From Rhodoferax ferrireducens (GTDB taxonomy: Bacteria; Pseudomonadota; Gammaproteobacteria; Burkholderiales; Burkholderiaceae_C): DNA of 64,000 nt. The notes under the pieces were generated by a model. It had not been told where the DNA came from. It saw nothing but the letters and a program-made list of their open reading frames with translations, and did no database searches. The DNA lies in the NCBI RefSeq assembly GCF_003347515.1, contig NZ_QEII01000262.1:1-64000 (forward strand). Direction: 5' to 3'. Below, piece after piece: positions 36,829 to 45,351 of this stretch (positions within the stretch are counted from its first letter, which is position 1; each line of letters opens with the position of its first letter). The position numbers were made by a program, and so were the translations under genes.

Positions 36829-37737
36829 ATGTGCCCGAGTTTCGCGACCCTCACATCCCTGGTGCTGCTGCCATTCTGCGCAACCACGTCGCTGTCATCT
36901 GCACACGCCCAGGAGGGCGCGACCGACAGCAGCCTCATGTCCACCCTGCGTCAGGAGGCCATCGCGCTGGAGAACGGCGAAGGCGTGGCGCGCAACCCGG
37001 TGCTCGCTGCCACCCTGTATTGCAAGGGCGCCCGCCTGGGCGACGCGCAGGCGCAATACAACCTGGGATGGATGTACGCCAACGGGCGTGGCGTGGCGCG
37101 CGACGATGCCACGGCTGGGTACTTCTTTCATGCGGCGGCCGAACAAGGGCTCGACGCCGCCCAACGCATGCTGAAGGTCGTCGGTGGTCCCACGACCGAA
37201 GTACCGGAATGCATGCGCGAACCCGCGCCGCCGGCACCCGTGGAAGCGGCGAAGCCGAGCGTGGACTATCAGGCGATTGCGCCGCGCAAAATCTTTGACA
37301 TGGTGATGAAGATGGCGCCCCAGTACCAGGTGGAGCCGCAACTGGCGCTGGCGATCATTGCCGCCGAGTCCAACTTCAACAACCTGGCGCTGTCGCCCAA
37401 GAATGCTCAGGGGCTGATGCAACTCATCCCGGAGACCAGCGAACGCTTCAACGTCAAAAATCCCTTTGACCCGGCGCAAAACATCCGGGGCGGGCTGACT
37501 TATCTGCGTTGGTTGCTGGCCTATTTTGAGGGCGATGTGGCGCTGGTGGCCGCCGCCTACAACGCCGGTGAAGGCAAGGTCGAGCGCTACCGCGGCGTGC
37601 CGCCGTACCTCGAAACCCGGGCCTATGTGCAGCGCATCCTCAGGGCCGTCGGCGTGCAAGTTCATCCATTTGACGCCACGGTGACCCGCCCCTCGCCCGC
37701 CCTGAGCTTGATTGGCGTGCCCTGGCGCAAGAAATAG
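36829..37737 (+). CDS. Lytic transglycosylase with Sel1-like repeats
   Basis: The 302-residue protein has a signal peptide (hydrophobic TLTSLVLLPFCATTSL, cleavage near AHA-QEG) and two Sel1-like repeats (about 40-115; AQAQYNLGWMYANGRGVARDDATAGYFFHAAAEQG). A C-terminal SLT goose-lysozyme-like domain follows, with the catalytic Glu in AAESNFNNLALSPKNAQGLMQLIPET and NAGEGKVERY. It should cleave peptidoglycan in the periplasm to 1,6-anhydromuropeptides. The Sel1-SLT fusion suggests a protein-binding adaptor; downstream of the kinase by 77 bp on the same strand. Confidence 0.9.
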   Translation: MCPSFATLTSLVLLPFCATTSLSSAHAQEGATDSSLMSTLRQEAIALENGEGVARNPVLAATLYCKGARLGDAQAQYNLGWMYANGRGVARDDATAGYFFHAAAEQGLDAAQRMLKVVGGPTTEVPECMREPAPPAPVEAAKPSVDYQAIAPRKIFDMVMKMAPQYQVEPQLALAIIAAESNFNNLALSPKNAQGLMQLIPETSERFNVKNPFDPAQNIRGGLTYLRWLLAYFEGDVALVAAAYNAGEGKVERYRGVPPYLETRAYVQRILRAVGVQVHPFDATVTRPSPALSLIGVPWRKK

Positions 37738-37754
37738 GCGCCGGGCCCGTCGGT

Positions 37755-38240
37755 TCAGGCCGCCAGCGCGGCGGCTATGTCTTTCGCCATGCCGGCCGGT
37801 GTATCGGTCGGCGCATAACGCTTGAGGACCGTGCCGTCCTTACCAACCAGGAACTTGGTGAAATTCCATTTGATGGCCTTGCTGCCCAGCAAACCAGGCG
37901 CCTCGGCGCTCAGCCACTGGTACAGCGGGTGGGCGTGCGGGCCGTTGACCTCGATCTTGGCCATCATCGGGAAACTGACGCCGTAGTTCAGCTGGCAAAA
38001 CTCGGCGATTTCATCGTTGCTGCCGGCGTCCTGGGCGCCAAACTGGTTGCACGGAAAACCCAGCACCACCAGCCCCTGCTTGCCATAGGTCTGATGCAAT
38101 TCCTCCAGCCCGGCAAACTGCGGCGTGAAACCGCAGGCGCTGGCGGTGTTGACGATCAGCATGACCCGGCCCTTGAACTGACTCAAAGGCACAGGCGTGC
38201 CATTGATTTGCAGGGCGTCGAAATCGTACACAGTGCTCAT
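37755..38240 (-). CDS. Glutathione peroxidase-like thiol peroxidase
   Basis: The 161-residue protein (from ATG 38240, [10 protein letters not shown]) has the GPx motifs: active Cys in [18 protein letters not shown] (about 36), Gln in [13 protein letters not shown] and Trp in [10 protein letters not shown]. It is the Cys form common in bacteria, probably thioredoxin- or glutathione-dependent. Reduces organic hydroperoxides in the cytoplasm. The 17 extra upstream codons of the frame are not conserved. Convergent with the transglycosylase gene. Confidence 0.94.
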   Translation of the reverse strand: MSTVYDFDALQINGTPVPLSQFKGRVMLIVNTASACGFTPQFAGLEELHQTYGKQGLVVLGFPCNQFGAQDAGSNDEIAEFCQLNYGVSFPMMAKIEVNGPHAHPLYQWLSAEAPGLLGSKAIKWNFTKFLVGKDGTVLKRYAPTDTPAGMAKDIAAALAA

Positions 38241-38296
38241 GGGCATCTCCAATTCAAGAAAAGTTGGGGTCAGTGTCGCACCCCAGTGCAAAACAA

Positions 38297-39184
38297 TCAG
38301 CGCCGGCCAAAGGACAGCACTGACAGCAGTGAGGCCAAAAGTATGAGCGCGCCGCCCAGCAAGGTGCGGGTCGACAACTCACCAGTCCCCAGGAGCACCG
38401 ACGACACACTGGCAAACACCACTTCCGACAGCATGATGAGGGAGGTGGCGCTGGCGCTCAGGCGCGCCGCCCCGTATTGCAGGGCCAGGTTGCCCGCCAG
38501 AAAAGCCAGGCTGACGGCCAGGGCCAGACCGGACCAGGCCAGCGCCGGCGCGGGCGGCGCCGTCACCAGGCCCAAGCCCATGCCCATCACGGCGGCGCCC
38601 ACTGCCATGACGGCGCCGCCGCCAAACATGGCCAGCATGCGCGCCTCGCCCGGTGTCCCGTTCAGCTTGCGCAACAGGATGTTGGTCAGCGCAAAACAGA
38701 AGCCGCCCATCAGCGCCAGCCAGTCGGCCAGATCCTGGGGGAAAGGCCAGGGCGATGCCGGCGTCTTGAGCACGATCACCACGCCGGTGAGTGCCAGCGC
38801 CAGCCGCAAGAGCGAGCCGGTGCTGGGCTTTTCACCCAGCAGGGGCCAGGCCAGCAGCACCACCCAGGCCGGCATCAGATAGAAGAGGATGACCACGCGC
38901 ACCACGTCGCCCACGGTCACCGCCCAGTTGAAACCAACATTGGTCAGGCCGGACGCCAACACCAGCCACCACAGCATGGGATGCTGCAGGAAGCCGCGCC
39001 AGGCCTGCGGCTTCACCACGGCCAGACTGAGCAGCGCAAACACATAGATGATGGCCGTCGCCCACAGCGGATGCAGGCCCTGCGCTTGAAGCGCGCGAAA
39101 AGGCCACCACGACACGCCCCAGACGAAGGCGTTGAGAGCGAGCGCCGCGGCCGCGAGCGCCCGACTGGTCGGTTGCGACGCCAA
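38297..39184 (-). CDS. EamA/DMT-family transporter
   Basis: A 295-residue protein from a likely TTG start at 39184, with ten hydrophobic segments in two EamA repeats (first about 10-140, second about 150-285). It is of the drug/metabolite transporter superfamily; substrate unknown. The start is uncertain: the TTG has TGAGG upstream and begins 9 bp after the lplT stop, while an earlier in-frame ATG (39292) would overlap lplT by about 100 bp and add an Arg/Pro-rich non-conserved leader. Likely co-transcribed with lplT. Confidence 0.85.
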   Translation of the reverse strand: MASQPTSRALAAAALALNAFVWGVSWWPFRALQAQGLHPLWATAIIYVFALLSLAVVKPQAWRGFLQHPMLWWLVLASGLTNVGFNWAVTVGDVVRVVILFYLMPAWVVLLAWPLLGEKPSTGSLLRLALALTGVVIVLKTPASPWPFPQDLADWLALMGGFCFALTNILLRKLNGTPGEARMLAMFGGGAVMAVGAAVMGMGLGLVTAPPAPALAWSGLALAVSLAFLAGNLALQYGAARLSASATSLIMLSEVVFASVSSVLLGTGELSTRTLLGGALILLASLLSVLSFGRR

Positions 39185-39192
39185 GGGCCGCC

Positions 39193-40476
39193 TCAGCCGT
39201 GGAAGTTGTCGTTGCGGGCAATGTCCAGCAAGTGCTCGACCTCGGCACGGTGCTGCACGCAATTGCGGGCATGCCAGCGCCGGATGATCCACATGAAGCC
39301 GGCGATCACCACACCAAACACGGTGATGGCGGCAAAGGTCGGTAGCCCCAGGCCGGTCGACAGGCTGTAGCCCGCGCCCAGTGCCAGAATGCAGGCCTGC
39401 TCGTTGAAGTTCTGCACGGCGATGGAGCGCCCGGCACCCATCAGGTTATGGCCGCGATGCTGCAGCAAGGCATTCATGGGCACCACCAGGAAACCGCCCA
39501 GGGCCCCCAGCAAAATCAGGAATGGCGCCGCCACCCAGACGTTGGTGATGAAAATCAGCATGATGATCAACAGGCCCATGCCGATACCCAGCGTGATCAC
39601 CCGCGGGCCATCCTCCAGGCGCATGCGCATCGACGCCACCACCGCGCCCACCGCCATGCCGATGGCCACCACACCCTGTAGGGCCGAGGCCTGCGTCACC
39701 GAATAACCCAAGGCCGCAGCGGCCCAGGCCAGCACGATGAAACGCAAATTACCCGCCACGCCCCAGATGAGCGTGGTCGCGGCAAGCGAAATCTGGCCCA
39801 GTTTGTCGCGCCACAGGCGGGCATTGCAGATCCAGAAATCGGGCAGCAAGGAGGTCAGGCGCTTGGGCATGGGACGCATCTCGACACCGGTGTGCGGAAT
39901 ATGGGTGTTAAACCACGCGGCCAGGAAATAAAGAAAAATCAGCACACCGATGGCGGCCTCCGGCGGCGAATCCACACCGGTGGCAATCAGCGGAAAGTCG
40001 AACGAGAGCAGCAGCGGCGACAGCACCGGCCCCACCAGTTGTCCGCCCAGCAGGACGCCCAGAATGATGGAGGCAATCGTCAAACCTTCGATCCAGCCAT
40101 TGGCTTTGACCAGTTGCGAGGCCGGCAGGAGTTCGGTGAGGATGCCGTACTTGGCAGGGGAATAGGCGGCGGCACCCAGACCGACCACAGCGTAGGCCAT
40201 CAGGGGGTGGGTGCCAAACAGCATCAGCAGGCAGCCCGCCACCTTGATGAAATTGCTGATCAGCATGACCCGGCCTTTGGGCAGGGAGTCCGCAAAAGCC
40301 CCGACAAAAGGCGCCAAAATGACGTAAAACAGCGCAAACATCGGCACCAATGCCGCCTGTTGCCACTCGGGCGCATGGCGGGTTCTGAGCAACTGGACGG
40401 CTGCAACAAACAGGGCGTTGTCGGCCAGCGAGCTGAAGAACTGCGCTGACATGATGGTAAAAAAACCGCGTTTCAT
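39193..40476 (-). CDS. lplT: Lysophospholipid transporter LplT (MFS)
   Basis: The 427-residue 12-TM protein starts MKRGFFTIMSAQFFSSLADNAL, the characteristic LplT N-terminus. It also shows AYSPAKYGILTELLPASQLVKANGWIEGLT and FLVVPMNALLQHRGHNLMGAGRSIAVQNFNEQ. It flips lysophosphatidylethanolamine across the inner membrane for reacylation. In enterobacteria it pairs with aas; here no acyltransferase is adjacent. Divergent from alr across 124 bp. Confidence 0.93.
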   Translation of the reverse strand: MKRGFFTIMSAQFFSSLADNALFVAAVQLLRTRHAPEWQQAALVPMFALFYVILAPFVGAFADSLPKGRVMLISNFIKVAGCLLMLFGTHPLMAYAVVGLGAAAYSPAKYGILTELLPASQLVKANGWIEGLTIASIILGVLLGGQLVGPVLSPLLLSFDFPLIATGVDSPPEAAIGVLIFLYFLAAWFNTHIPHTGVEMRPMPKRLTSLLPDFWICNARLWRDKLGQISLAATTLIWGVAGNLRFIVLAWAAAALGYSVTQASALQGVVAIGMAVGAVVASMRMRLEDGPRVITLGIGMGLLIIMLIFITNVWVAAPFLILLGALGGFLVVPMNALLQHRGHNLMGAGRSIAVQNFNEQACILALGAGYSLSTGLGLPTFAAITVFGVVIAGFMWIIRRWHARNCVQHRAEVEHLLDIARNDNFHG

Positions 40477-40600
40477 TGTCTACAGGCGCGCATCAGTGCA
40501 ACTGACACGGTGGGTTTTGTTATAGGTCTCCGAACGATGCTGCGTTATAGCATGCCCCCGAGGTGCAAAATAAAGCCCCCTCCGTCACCCCAAGAGAACC

Positions 40601-41737
40601 ATGCCGCGTCCGATCCAAGCCACCATCCATACCGAAGCGCTTCGGCACAACCTTGGGCGCGTCCGACGGGCGGCCCCGGATGCCCGCGTTTGGGCCATCG
40701 TCAAGGCCAATGCCTACGGCCACGGGATTGAGCGTGTGTTCGAGGGGCTGCGCGGCGCCGACGGCTTTGCACTGCTGGACCTGGAGGAGGCCCGGCGCGT
40801 GCGGGCCCTAGGCTGGCGCGGCCCGATCCTGTTGCTGGAGGGCGTGTTCGAGTTGCGCGACCTGGAACTGTGCTCGCGCCTGGACCTGTGGCACACCGTG
40901 CACTGTGACGAGCAGATCGACATGCTGGCCACGCACAAGACCAACGTGCCGCACCGGGTCTTCCTGAAGATGAATACCGGCATGAACCGGCTCGGCTTCA
41001 CGCCGCAACGCTACCGAGCCGCCTGGACCCGGCTCAATGCCCTGCCCCAGGTGGACGAGATTTCCCTGATGACCCATTTCAGCGACGCCGACGGGGCGCC
41101 GGGCGTGGCCGCCCAAATGGCGGTATTTGCCGAGGTCACGCGGGACCTGCCCGGCGAACGCACCCTGAACAACAGCGCCGCCACCCTGCGCCACAACGTG
41201 ACGCCGCTGGATGCCGGCGCGCATCCCGACAGCCGTGTCGCCTCCGACTGGGTACGCCCCGGCATTGCCGTCTACGGCAGCGCCCCGGATTTCCCTGAAC
41301 ACAGCGCCGCCGACTGGGACTTGCAGCCGGCCATGACACTCACCTCAAAAATAATAGCAACACAAGACCTGGCGACGGGGGCTACAGTCGGATATGGCTC
41401 AACGTTTGTGGCGGACAAGCCCTTGCGCATCGGCGTCGTGGCCTGCGGTTACGCCGACGGCTACCCGCGCTCCTGCAGCACCGGCACGCCCGTGCTGGTG
41501 AAGGGCATCCGCACCCGCATGGTGGGGCGCGTCAGCATGGACATGCTCGCCGTCGACCTCACGCCGCTGGCCGACGCTGGTGTTGGCGCCGGCTTTGGCA
41601 GTGAGGTCACCTTATGGGGCCGCGCCACCAACGGTGCCGTATTGTCGATTGACGAAGTGGCGCGGGCTGCGGGCACCGTGGGTTACGAATTGATGTGCGC
41701 GCTGGCCCCGCGCGTGCCCGTGCTGGTGACCGATTAA
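40601..41737 (+). CDS. alr: Alanine racemase
   Basis: The 378-residue PLP enzyme has the cofactor Lys35 in [11 protein letters not shown], the MTLTSKII / VGYGSTF segment with the catalytic Tyr, and [12 protein letters not shown] near the C-terminus. It makes D-alanine for peptidoglycan. The length is normal for the family. DNA coding [18 protein letters not shown] resembles the dispersed repeat but the protein aligns without insertion. Divergent from lplT. Confidence 0.95.
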   Translation: MPRPIQATIHTEALRHNLGRVRRAAPDARVWAIVKANAYGHGIERVFEGLRGADGFALLDLEEARRVRALGWRGPILLLEGVFELRDLELCSRLDLWHTVHCDEQIDMLATHKTNVPHRVFLKMNTGMNRLGFTPQRYRAAWTRLNALPQVDEISLMTHFSDADGAPGVAAQMAVFAEVTRDLPGERTLNNSAATLRHNVTPLDAGAHPDSRVASDWVRPGIAVYGSAPDFPEHSAADWDLQPAMTLTSKIIATQDLATGATVGYGSTFVADKPLRIGVVACGYADGYPRSCSTGTPVLVKGIRTRMVGRVSMDMLAVDLTPLADAGVGAGFGSEVTLWGRATNGAVLSIDEVARAAGTVGYELMCALAPRVPVLVTD

Positions 41738-41776
41738 AGGGCTCACATGAATCCGCTTTGCAGTGGGAGGCACTTG

Positions 41777-42745
41777 ATGATTAACGATCCGATCCCCGCC
41801 CCTCTATTGCCAGAACCCGACCGTGACCTGCGCGCCGACTGGCTGGATTTACAGGCGACGCTGAAGGACCTCCTGCACCAGGGCGACTTCGCCACCGACC
41901 CCTTGCCACGACTGGAGGGCATCGAAAAGCGAGCCCTTGCATTGCTGGACCAGGACCTGGACGAATGCTTGTTCGTCCTGTTTCAGGCCCTGGGTGAGCT
42001 GTCGCTCGGCTATTGCGCGACCCACGCCCTGTTGTCGGCCGTCGTCTGTTCGCAGACCGCGAACCGGTTGGGCATGCCGGATGCCGCCAGGCAAACACTG
42101 TTCCGGTCGGCCCTGGTCATGAATATTGGCATGGCGCGCACGCAGGACGATCTGGCCCGGCAGAACCCGATACCCAGCGCGGCGCAGCGAAAACTGATCC
42201 GGGAACATCCGCAGATCAGCTGCGAGATGCTCCGGCGCTTTGGCGTGACCGACGCGGACTGGCTGGACATCGTTCGCTGGCACCATGAACTGGAAGAGTC
42301 CGCCGGACTGGCCCGCAACCGCACGAGCCGGCGCCTCCTGCGCGCGGCCGACTGCCTGATCGCCCGGATGGCCCCCCGAACGACGAGGCTGGCCATGGCC
42401 CCTCTCAACCCAGCCGCAGTCGTAGTGCCCGACACACCGGAAGATGCCACGGCGATCGGGAATGCCATGATGGCCGTGGTCGGGTTTTATCCGCCGGGCA
42501 CCTACGTGCAATTGGTGAACGGCGAAAAAGCGGTTTCCGTGGCGCGAGGCGCGCGCGCCAACCAGCCGCATGTGGTGAGCCTTGTCAATCCGGGCGGCAT
42601 GCCACTGCGTCCTTACCTCTACCGGGATACCAGCGACCCGCAGTTTGCGATCCGCTCACCGCTTAATGCGGAAAAAATCAAGGTCAAAGTCAGCCTGGAA
42701 GCGGTGTTGAATGTGGTGAAGTCGCTATCGGACCCCAGCGATTGA
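41777..42745 (+). CDS. Degenerate HD-GYP/HD-like domain protein
   Basis: A 322-residue cytoplasmic protein from ATG 41777 (GGGAGG 6 bp upstream; an ATG at 41747 is less likely). The middle (about 95-205) has the spacing of an HD-GYP helix bundle: THALLSAVV, then LVMNIGM where active domains have LLHDIGK, IREHPQISCEMLRRFG and IVRWHHELEES. The HD pair is replaced by MN and no GYP is present, so phosphodiesterase activity is unlikely; it may bind c-di-GMP or partners. The C-terminal part (QLVNGEKAVSVARGARANQPHVVSL) resembles the beta segment often found after HD-GYP domains. Follows alr on the same strand. Confidence 0.6.
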   Translation: MINDPIPAPLLPEPDRDLRADWLDLQATLKDLLHQGDFATDPLPRLEGIEKRALALLDQDLDECLFVLFQALGELSLGYCATHALLSAVVCSQTANRLGMPDAARQTLFRSALVMNIGMARTQDDLARQNPIPSAAQRKLIREHPQISCEMLRRFGVTDADWLDIVRWHHELEESAGLARNRTSRRLLRAADCLIARMAPRTTRLAMAPLNPAAVVVPDTPEDATAIGNAMMAVVGFYPPGTYVQLVNGEKAVSVARGARANQPHVVSLVNPGGMPLRPYLYRDTSDPQFAIRSPLNAEKIKVKVSLEAVLNVVKSLSDPSD

Positions 42746-42762
42746 GACCTGTTGGCGTGTCA

Positions 42763-45351
42763 TCACCTCGGCCGCGTCTGCATCAGGCGACGGCTGAATT
42801 TGATCGCCTCGAACCAGAACACGCTGAGTAAACCCAGGACCAGGGCTGTCAGCAGGTCAGGTAGCGCCAAGGGTTCGAACACAAACAGGCGCGCTATTCC
42901 TGGCAGGTAAAGCACCAGCCCGAGAAAGCCCAGCGTCACGCCGGTCACGAGCCACAGCGTGCGGTTGGGCACGCGCAGCGAGGCCCAGAGCGAGCCGGTG
43001 CGCGAGCGGTTGGAAAAAATCAGCGCCACATTGCCCATCACCAGCGTCGTAAAGGCAAAGGCACGGGCTTCCTTCTCCGTCAGCCAGGTCGCGCCCCAGG
43101 CATAGGCCCCCAGCACCACCAGCAGCACGCCCACACCCTGCAGCAGCGCGAGCGCCAATGTCATGCCGCCAAACAGCTGGGCCATGGCATCACGCGGCGG
43201 GCGCTGCATCACATCCGACTCGGACGGCTCGTTCTCGAACACCATGGAGCAGGCCGGGTCGATCACCAGTTCCAGGAACGCAATGTGCAGCGGGAACAGC
43301 ACCGTGGGCCAGCCCAGCAGCACCGGCAGCAGCGCCATGCCGGCAATCGGAACATGCACGGCCAGGATGTAGGACATGGATTTGCGCAGGTTGTCGAAGA
43401 TGCGCCGACCCAGGCGCACGGCTCGCACGATGGAGGCAAAGTTGTCGTCCAGCAGCACCAGCGAGGCGGCCTCGCGCGCCACGTCGGTGCCGCGCCCGCC
43501 CATGGCCACGCCGACATGCGCGGCCTTGAGCGCGGGGGCGTCGTTCACGCCATCGCCGGTCATGGCGACCACCTCGGCATTGGCTTTGAGTGCCTGCACG
43601 ATGCGCAACTTTTGCTCCGGCGCAATGCGGGCGCAGACGCTCACTGTTGCCATGCGCGCCTGCAGTTCGGCCTCGCTCATAAGCGCCATGGCGTCGCCGG
43701 TCAGCACCTCACCCGCGTCCAGTTGCGCCTGGGCGGCAATGGCGCGGGCGGTGGCGGGATAGTCGCCGGTGATCATCACGACGCGGATGCCGGCACTACG
43801 GCACTGCGCCACTGCGTCGGGGATTTCGGCGCGCAGCGGGTCCGCCAGACCCAGCAGGCCGATGAATTCGAACTCGAAATCGTGCTCGATGGCGGGCCAG
43901 TCCTCGCCGGCGAAGCGCGCCTGGGCCACACCCAGCACACGCAAACCCTGCGCCGCCATGGCCTCGACGGCGGCGCCAATGTCGGCCTGCGCGTCTTCAT
44001 CCAGATGGCACAAATCGACGATCGCCTCGGGCGCGCCCTTGGCCGCCACCACATGCGACGACTCGCCCGCCAAGGCCTTCCAGACATGGGACATGGCGCG
44101 CAACTCCGGCGTCAAGCCGTATTCATGCTTGAGCGTCCAGTCATGGTGCAGATGCTCGGTGTCCGCCAGAAAATGCTGGCCCAGCCGGTGGAAGGCTTTT
44201 TCCATCGGATCAAACGGGTCGCTCATGCTGGCCAGGATGGAGTACTCGACGAGGGTGTGAAAGGTCTCGGGCAACTCGGTGCTGGCGGCGTAGTCAATCG
44301 CCAGGCTCTCGCCCTGTCGCCCGACCTCGCCCCGTGCATAGAGCTGCACCACGGTCATGCGGTTCTCGGTCAGGGTGCCGGTCTTGTCCACGCACAACAC
44401 CGAGGTGGCGCCCAGGGTTTCGATGGCGGCGATGCGCCGGGTGAGCACGTTCTGCTTCGACAGGCGCCAGGCGCCCAAGGCAGGCAACACGGTCAGCACC
44501 ACCGTGAACTCCTGCGGCAGCATGGCCATGGCCAGCGCGATGCCGGCCAGCAGCGCCGCCAGCCAGTCGCCGCGCAGCAGGCCATAGGCCAGCACCAGCA
44601 GCAGGCTGGTGATGAAGGCGATGACCGCCAGCACTTGCACCAGCCGGGTCGTCTGCTTTTTGAGCGGCGAGCGCTCCAGCGTGAGCGACTCCAGCGCCGT
44701 GCCGATGCGCCCGATTTCGCTGCGCGCGCCGGTGGCCGTGACCCGCGCCATGCCGTGACCCTGGACCAAGAGCGTGCCGGAATACAAGTACGCCAAACCG
44801 TCGCCGCCGGGGCGAACCGTGGCTGCCGGCGCGGCGGTCGCACCGGCCACCTTGCTCACCGGCAACGCCTCGCCGGTCAGCAGGGATTCGTCCACCTGCA
44901 CCTCGCTGCCCGAGATCAGCAGCGCATCGGCCGGGATGCGGTCGCCCTCGGCCAGCACCAGCAGATCGCCACGCACCACCTCGCGCCCGGCGCTGCGCTG
45001 CGGCCGCCCGTCGCGCAGCACCAGCGCACGCGGGCTGGTGAGGTCGCGCAGCGCCGCCATGGCGCGCTCGGTCTTGCCCTCCTGGTACAAGGTCAGGGCC
45101 AGCACCACCAGCACCAGGCCAAACAGAACCAGGCCTTCTTGCAGGTCGCCCAGCACCAGGTACAGGACGCCCGCCGCCAGCAGCAGCATGAACATCGGCT
45201 CCTGCAAGGTCTCGCGGGCGATGGCGCGCAGGCTGCGGCGTTGATCACCGGGCAGCGCATTCGGGCCGTCGTCCAGCAGGCGCTGCGCGGCCTGCGCCGT
45301 CGTCAAGCCGCTGGCGTCGCTCACGCCTTCATCAGGCGTTTGTAAAACCAT
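42763..45351 (-). CDS. P-type cation-transporting ATPase (P2-like, specificity unknown)
   Basis: An 862-residue P-type ATPase. It has TGEALPV (actuator), DKTGTLTENRMTV (phosphorylation), KGAPEAI, MITGDYPATA and MTGDGVNDAPALKAAHVGVAM. The M4 motif is LPQEFTV instead of PEGL, and M6 carries ELVIDPACS, a subgroup of SERCA-like pumps with undetermined ion. No N-terminal metal-binding CxxC. The ATG at 45351 has AAGGGGG upstream; a GTG at 45324 overlapping the previous stop (GTGA) is equally plausible. The gene overlaps the end of the MgtA-like gene, so both pumps are translated from one message. Confidence 0.9.
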   Translation of the reverse strand: MVLQTPDEGVSDASGLTTAQAAQRLLDDGPNALPGDQRRSLRAIARETLQEPMFMLLLAAGVLYLVLGDLQEGLVLFGLVLVVLALTLYQEGKTERAMAALRDLTSPRALVLRDGRPQRSAGREVVRGDLLVLAEGDRIPADALLISGSEVQVDESLLTGEALPVSKVAGATAAPAATVRPGGDGLAYLYSGTLLVQGHGMARVTATGARSEIGRIGTALESLTLERSPLKKQTTRLVQVLAVIAFITSLLLVLAYGLLRGDWLAALLAGIALAMAMLPQEFTVVLTVLPALGAWRLSKQNVLTRRIAAIETLGATSVLCVDKTGTLTENRMTVVQLYARGEVGRQGESLAIDYAASTELPETFHTLVEYSILASMSDPFDPMEKAFHRLGQHFLADTEHLHHDWTLKHEYGLTPELRAMSHVWKALAGESSHVVAAKGAPEAIVDLCHLDEDAQADIGAAVEAMAAQGLRVLGVAQARFAGEDWPAIEHDFEFEFIGLLGLADPLRAEIPDAVAQCRSAGIRVVMITGDYPATARAIAAQAQLDAGEVLTGDAMALMSEAELQARMATVSVCARIAPEQKLRIVQALKANAEVVAMTGDGVNDAPALKAAHVGVAMGGRGTDVAREAASLVLLDDNFASIVRAVRLGRRIFDNLRKSMSYILAVHVPIAGMALLPVLLGWPTVLFPLHIAFLELVIDPACSMVFENEPSESDVMQRPPRDAMAQLFGGMTLALALLQGVGVLLVVLGAYAWGATWLTEKEARAFAFTTLVMGNVALIFSNRSRTGSLWASLRVPNRTLWLVTGVTLGFLGLVLYLPGIARLFVFEPLALPDLLTALVLGLLSVFWFEAIKFSRRLMQTRPR

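Noticed and set aside
41345..41395. Repeat-like DNA in alr (AATAATAGCAACACAAG ... GACGGGGGCTACAG)
   Set aside because: It resembles the dispersed repeat, but alanine racemase aligns here without an insertion (SKII...VGYG is a family motif). Coincidental similarity is more likely than a repeat copy.
43285..45345. Long plus-strand open frame (686 codons) opposite the P-type ATPase
   Set aside because: It is antisense to a gene with complete P-type ATPase motifs. The product is His/Gln/Arg/Gly-rich low-complexity sequence typical of reverse frames of high-GC genes.
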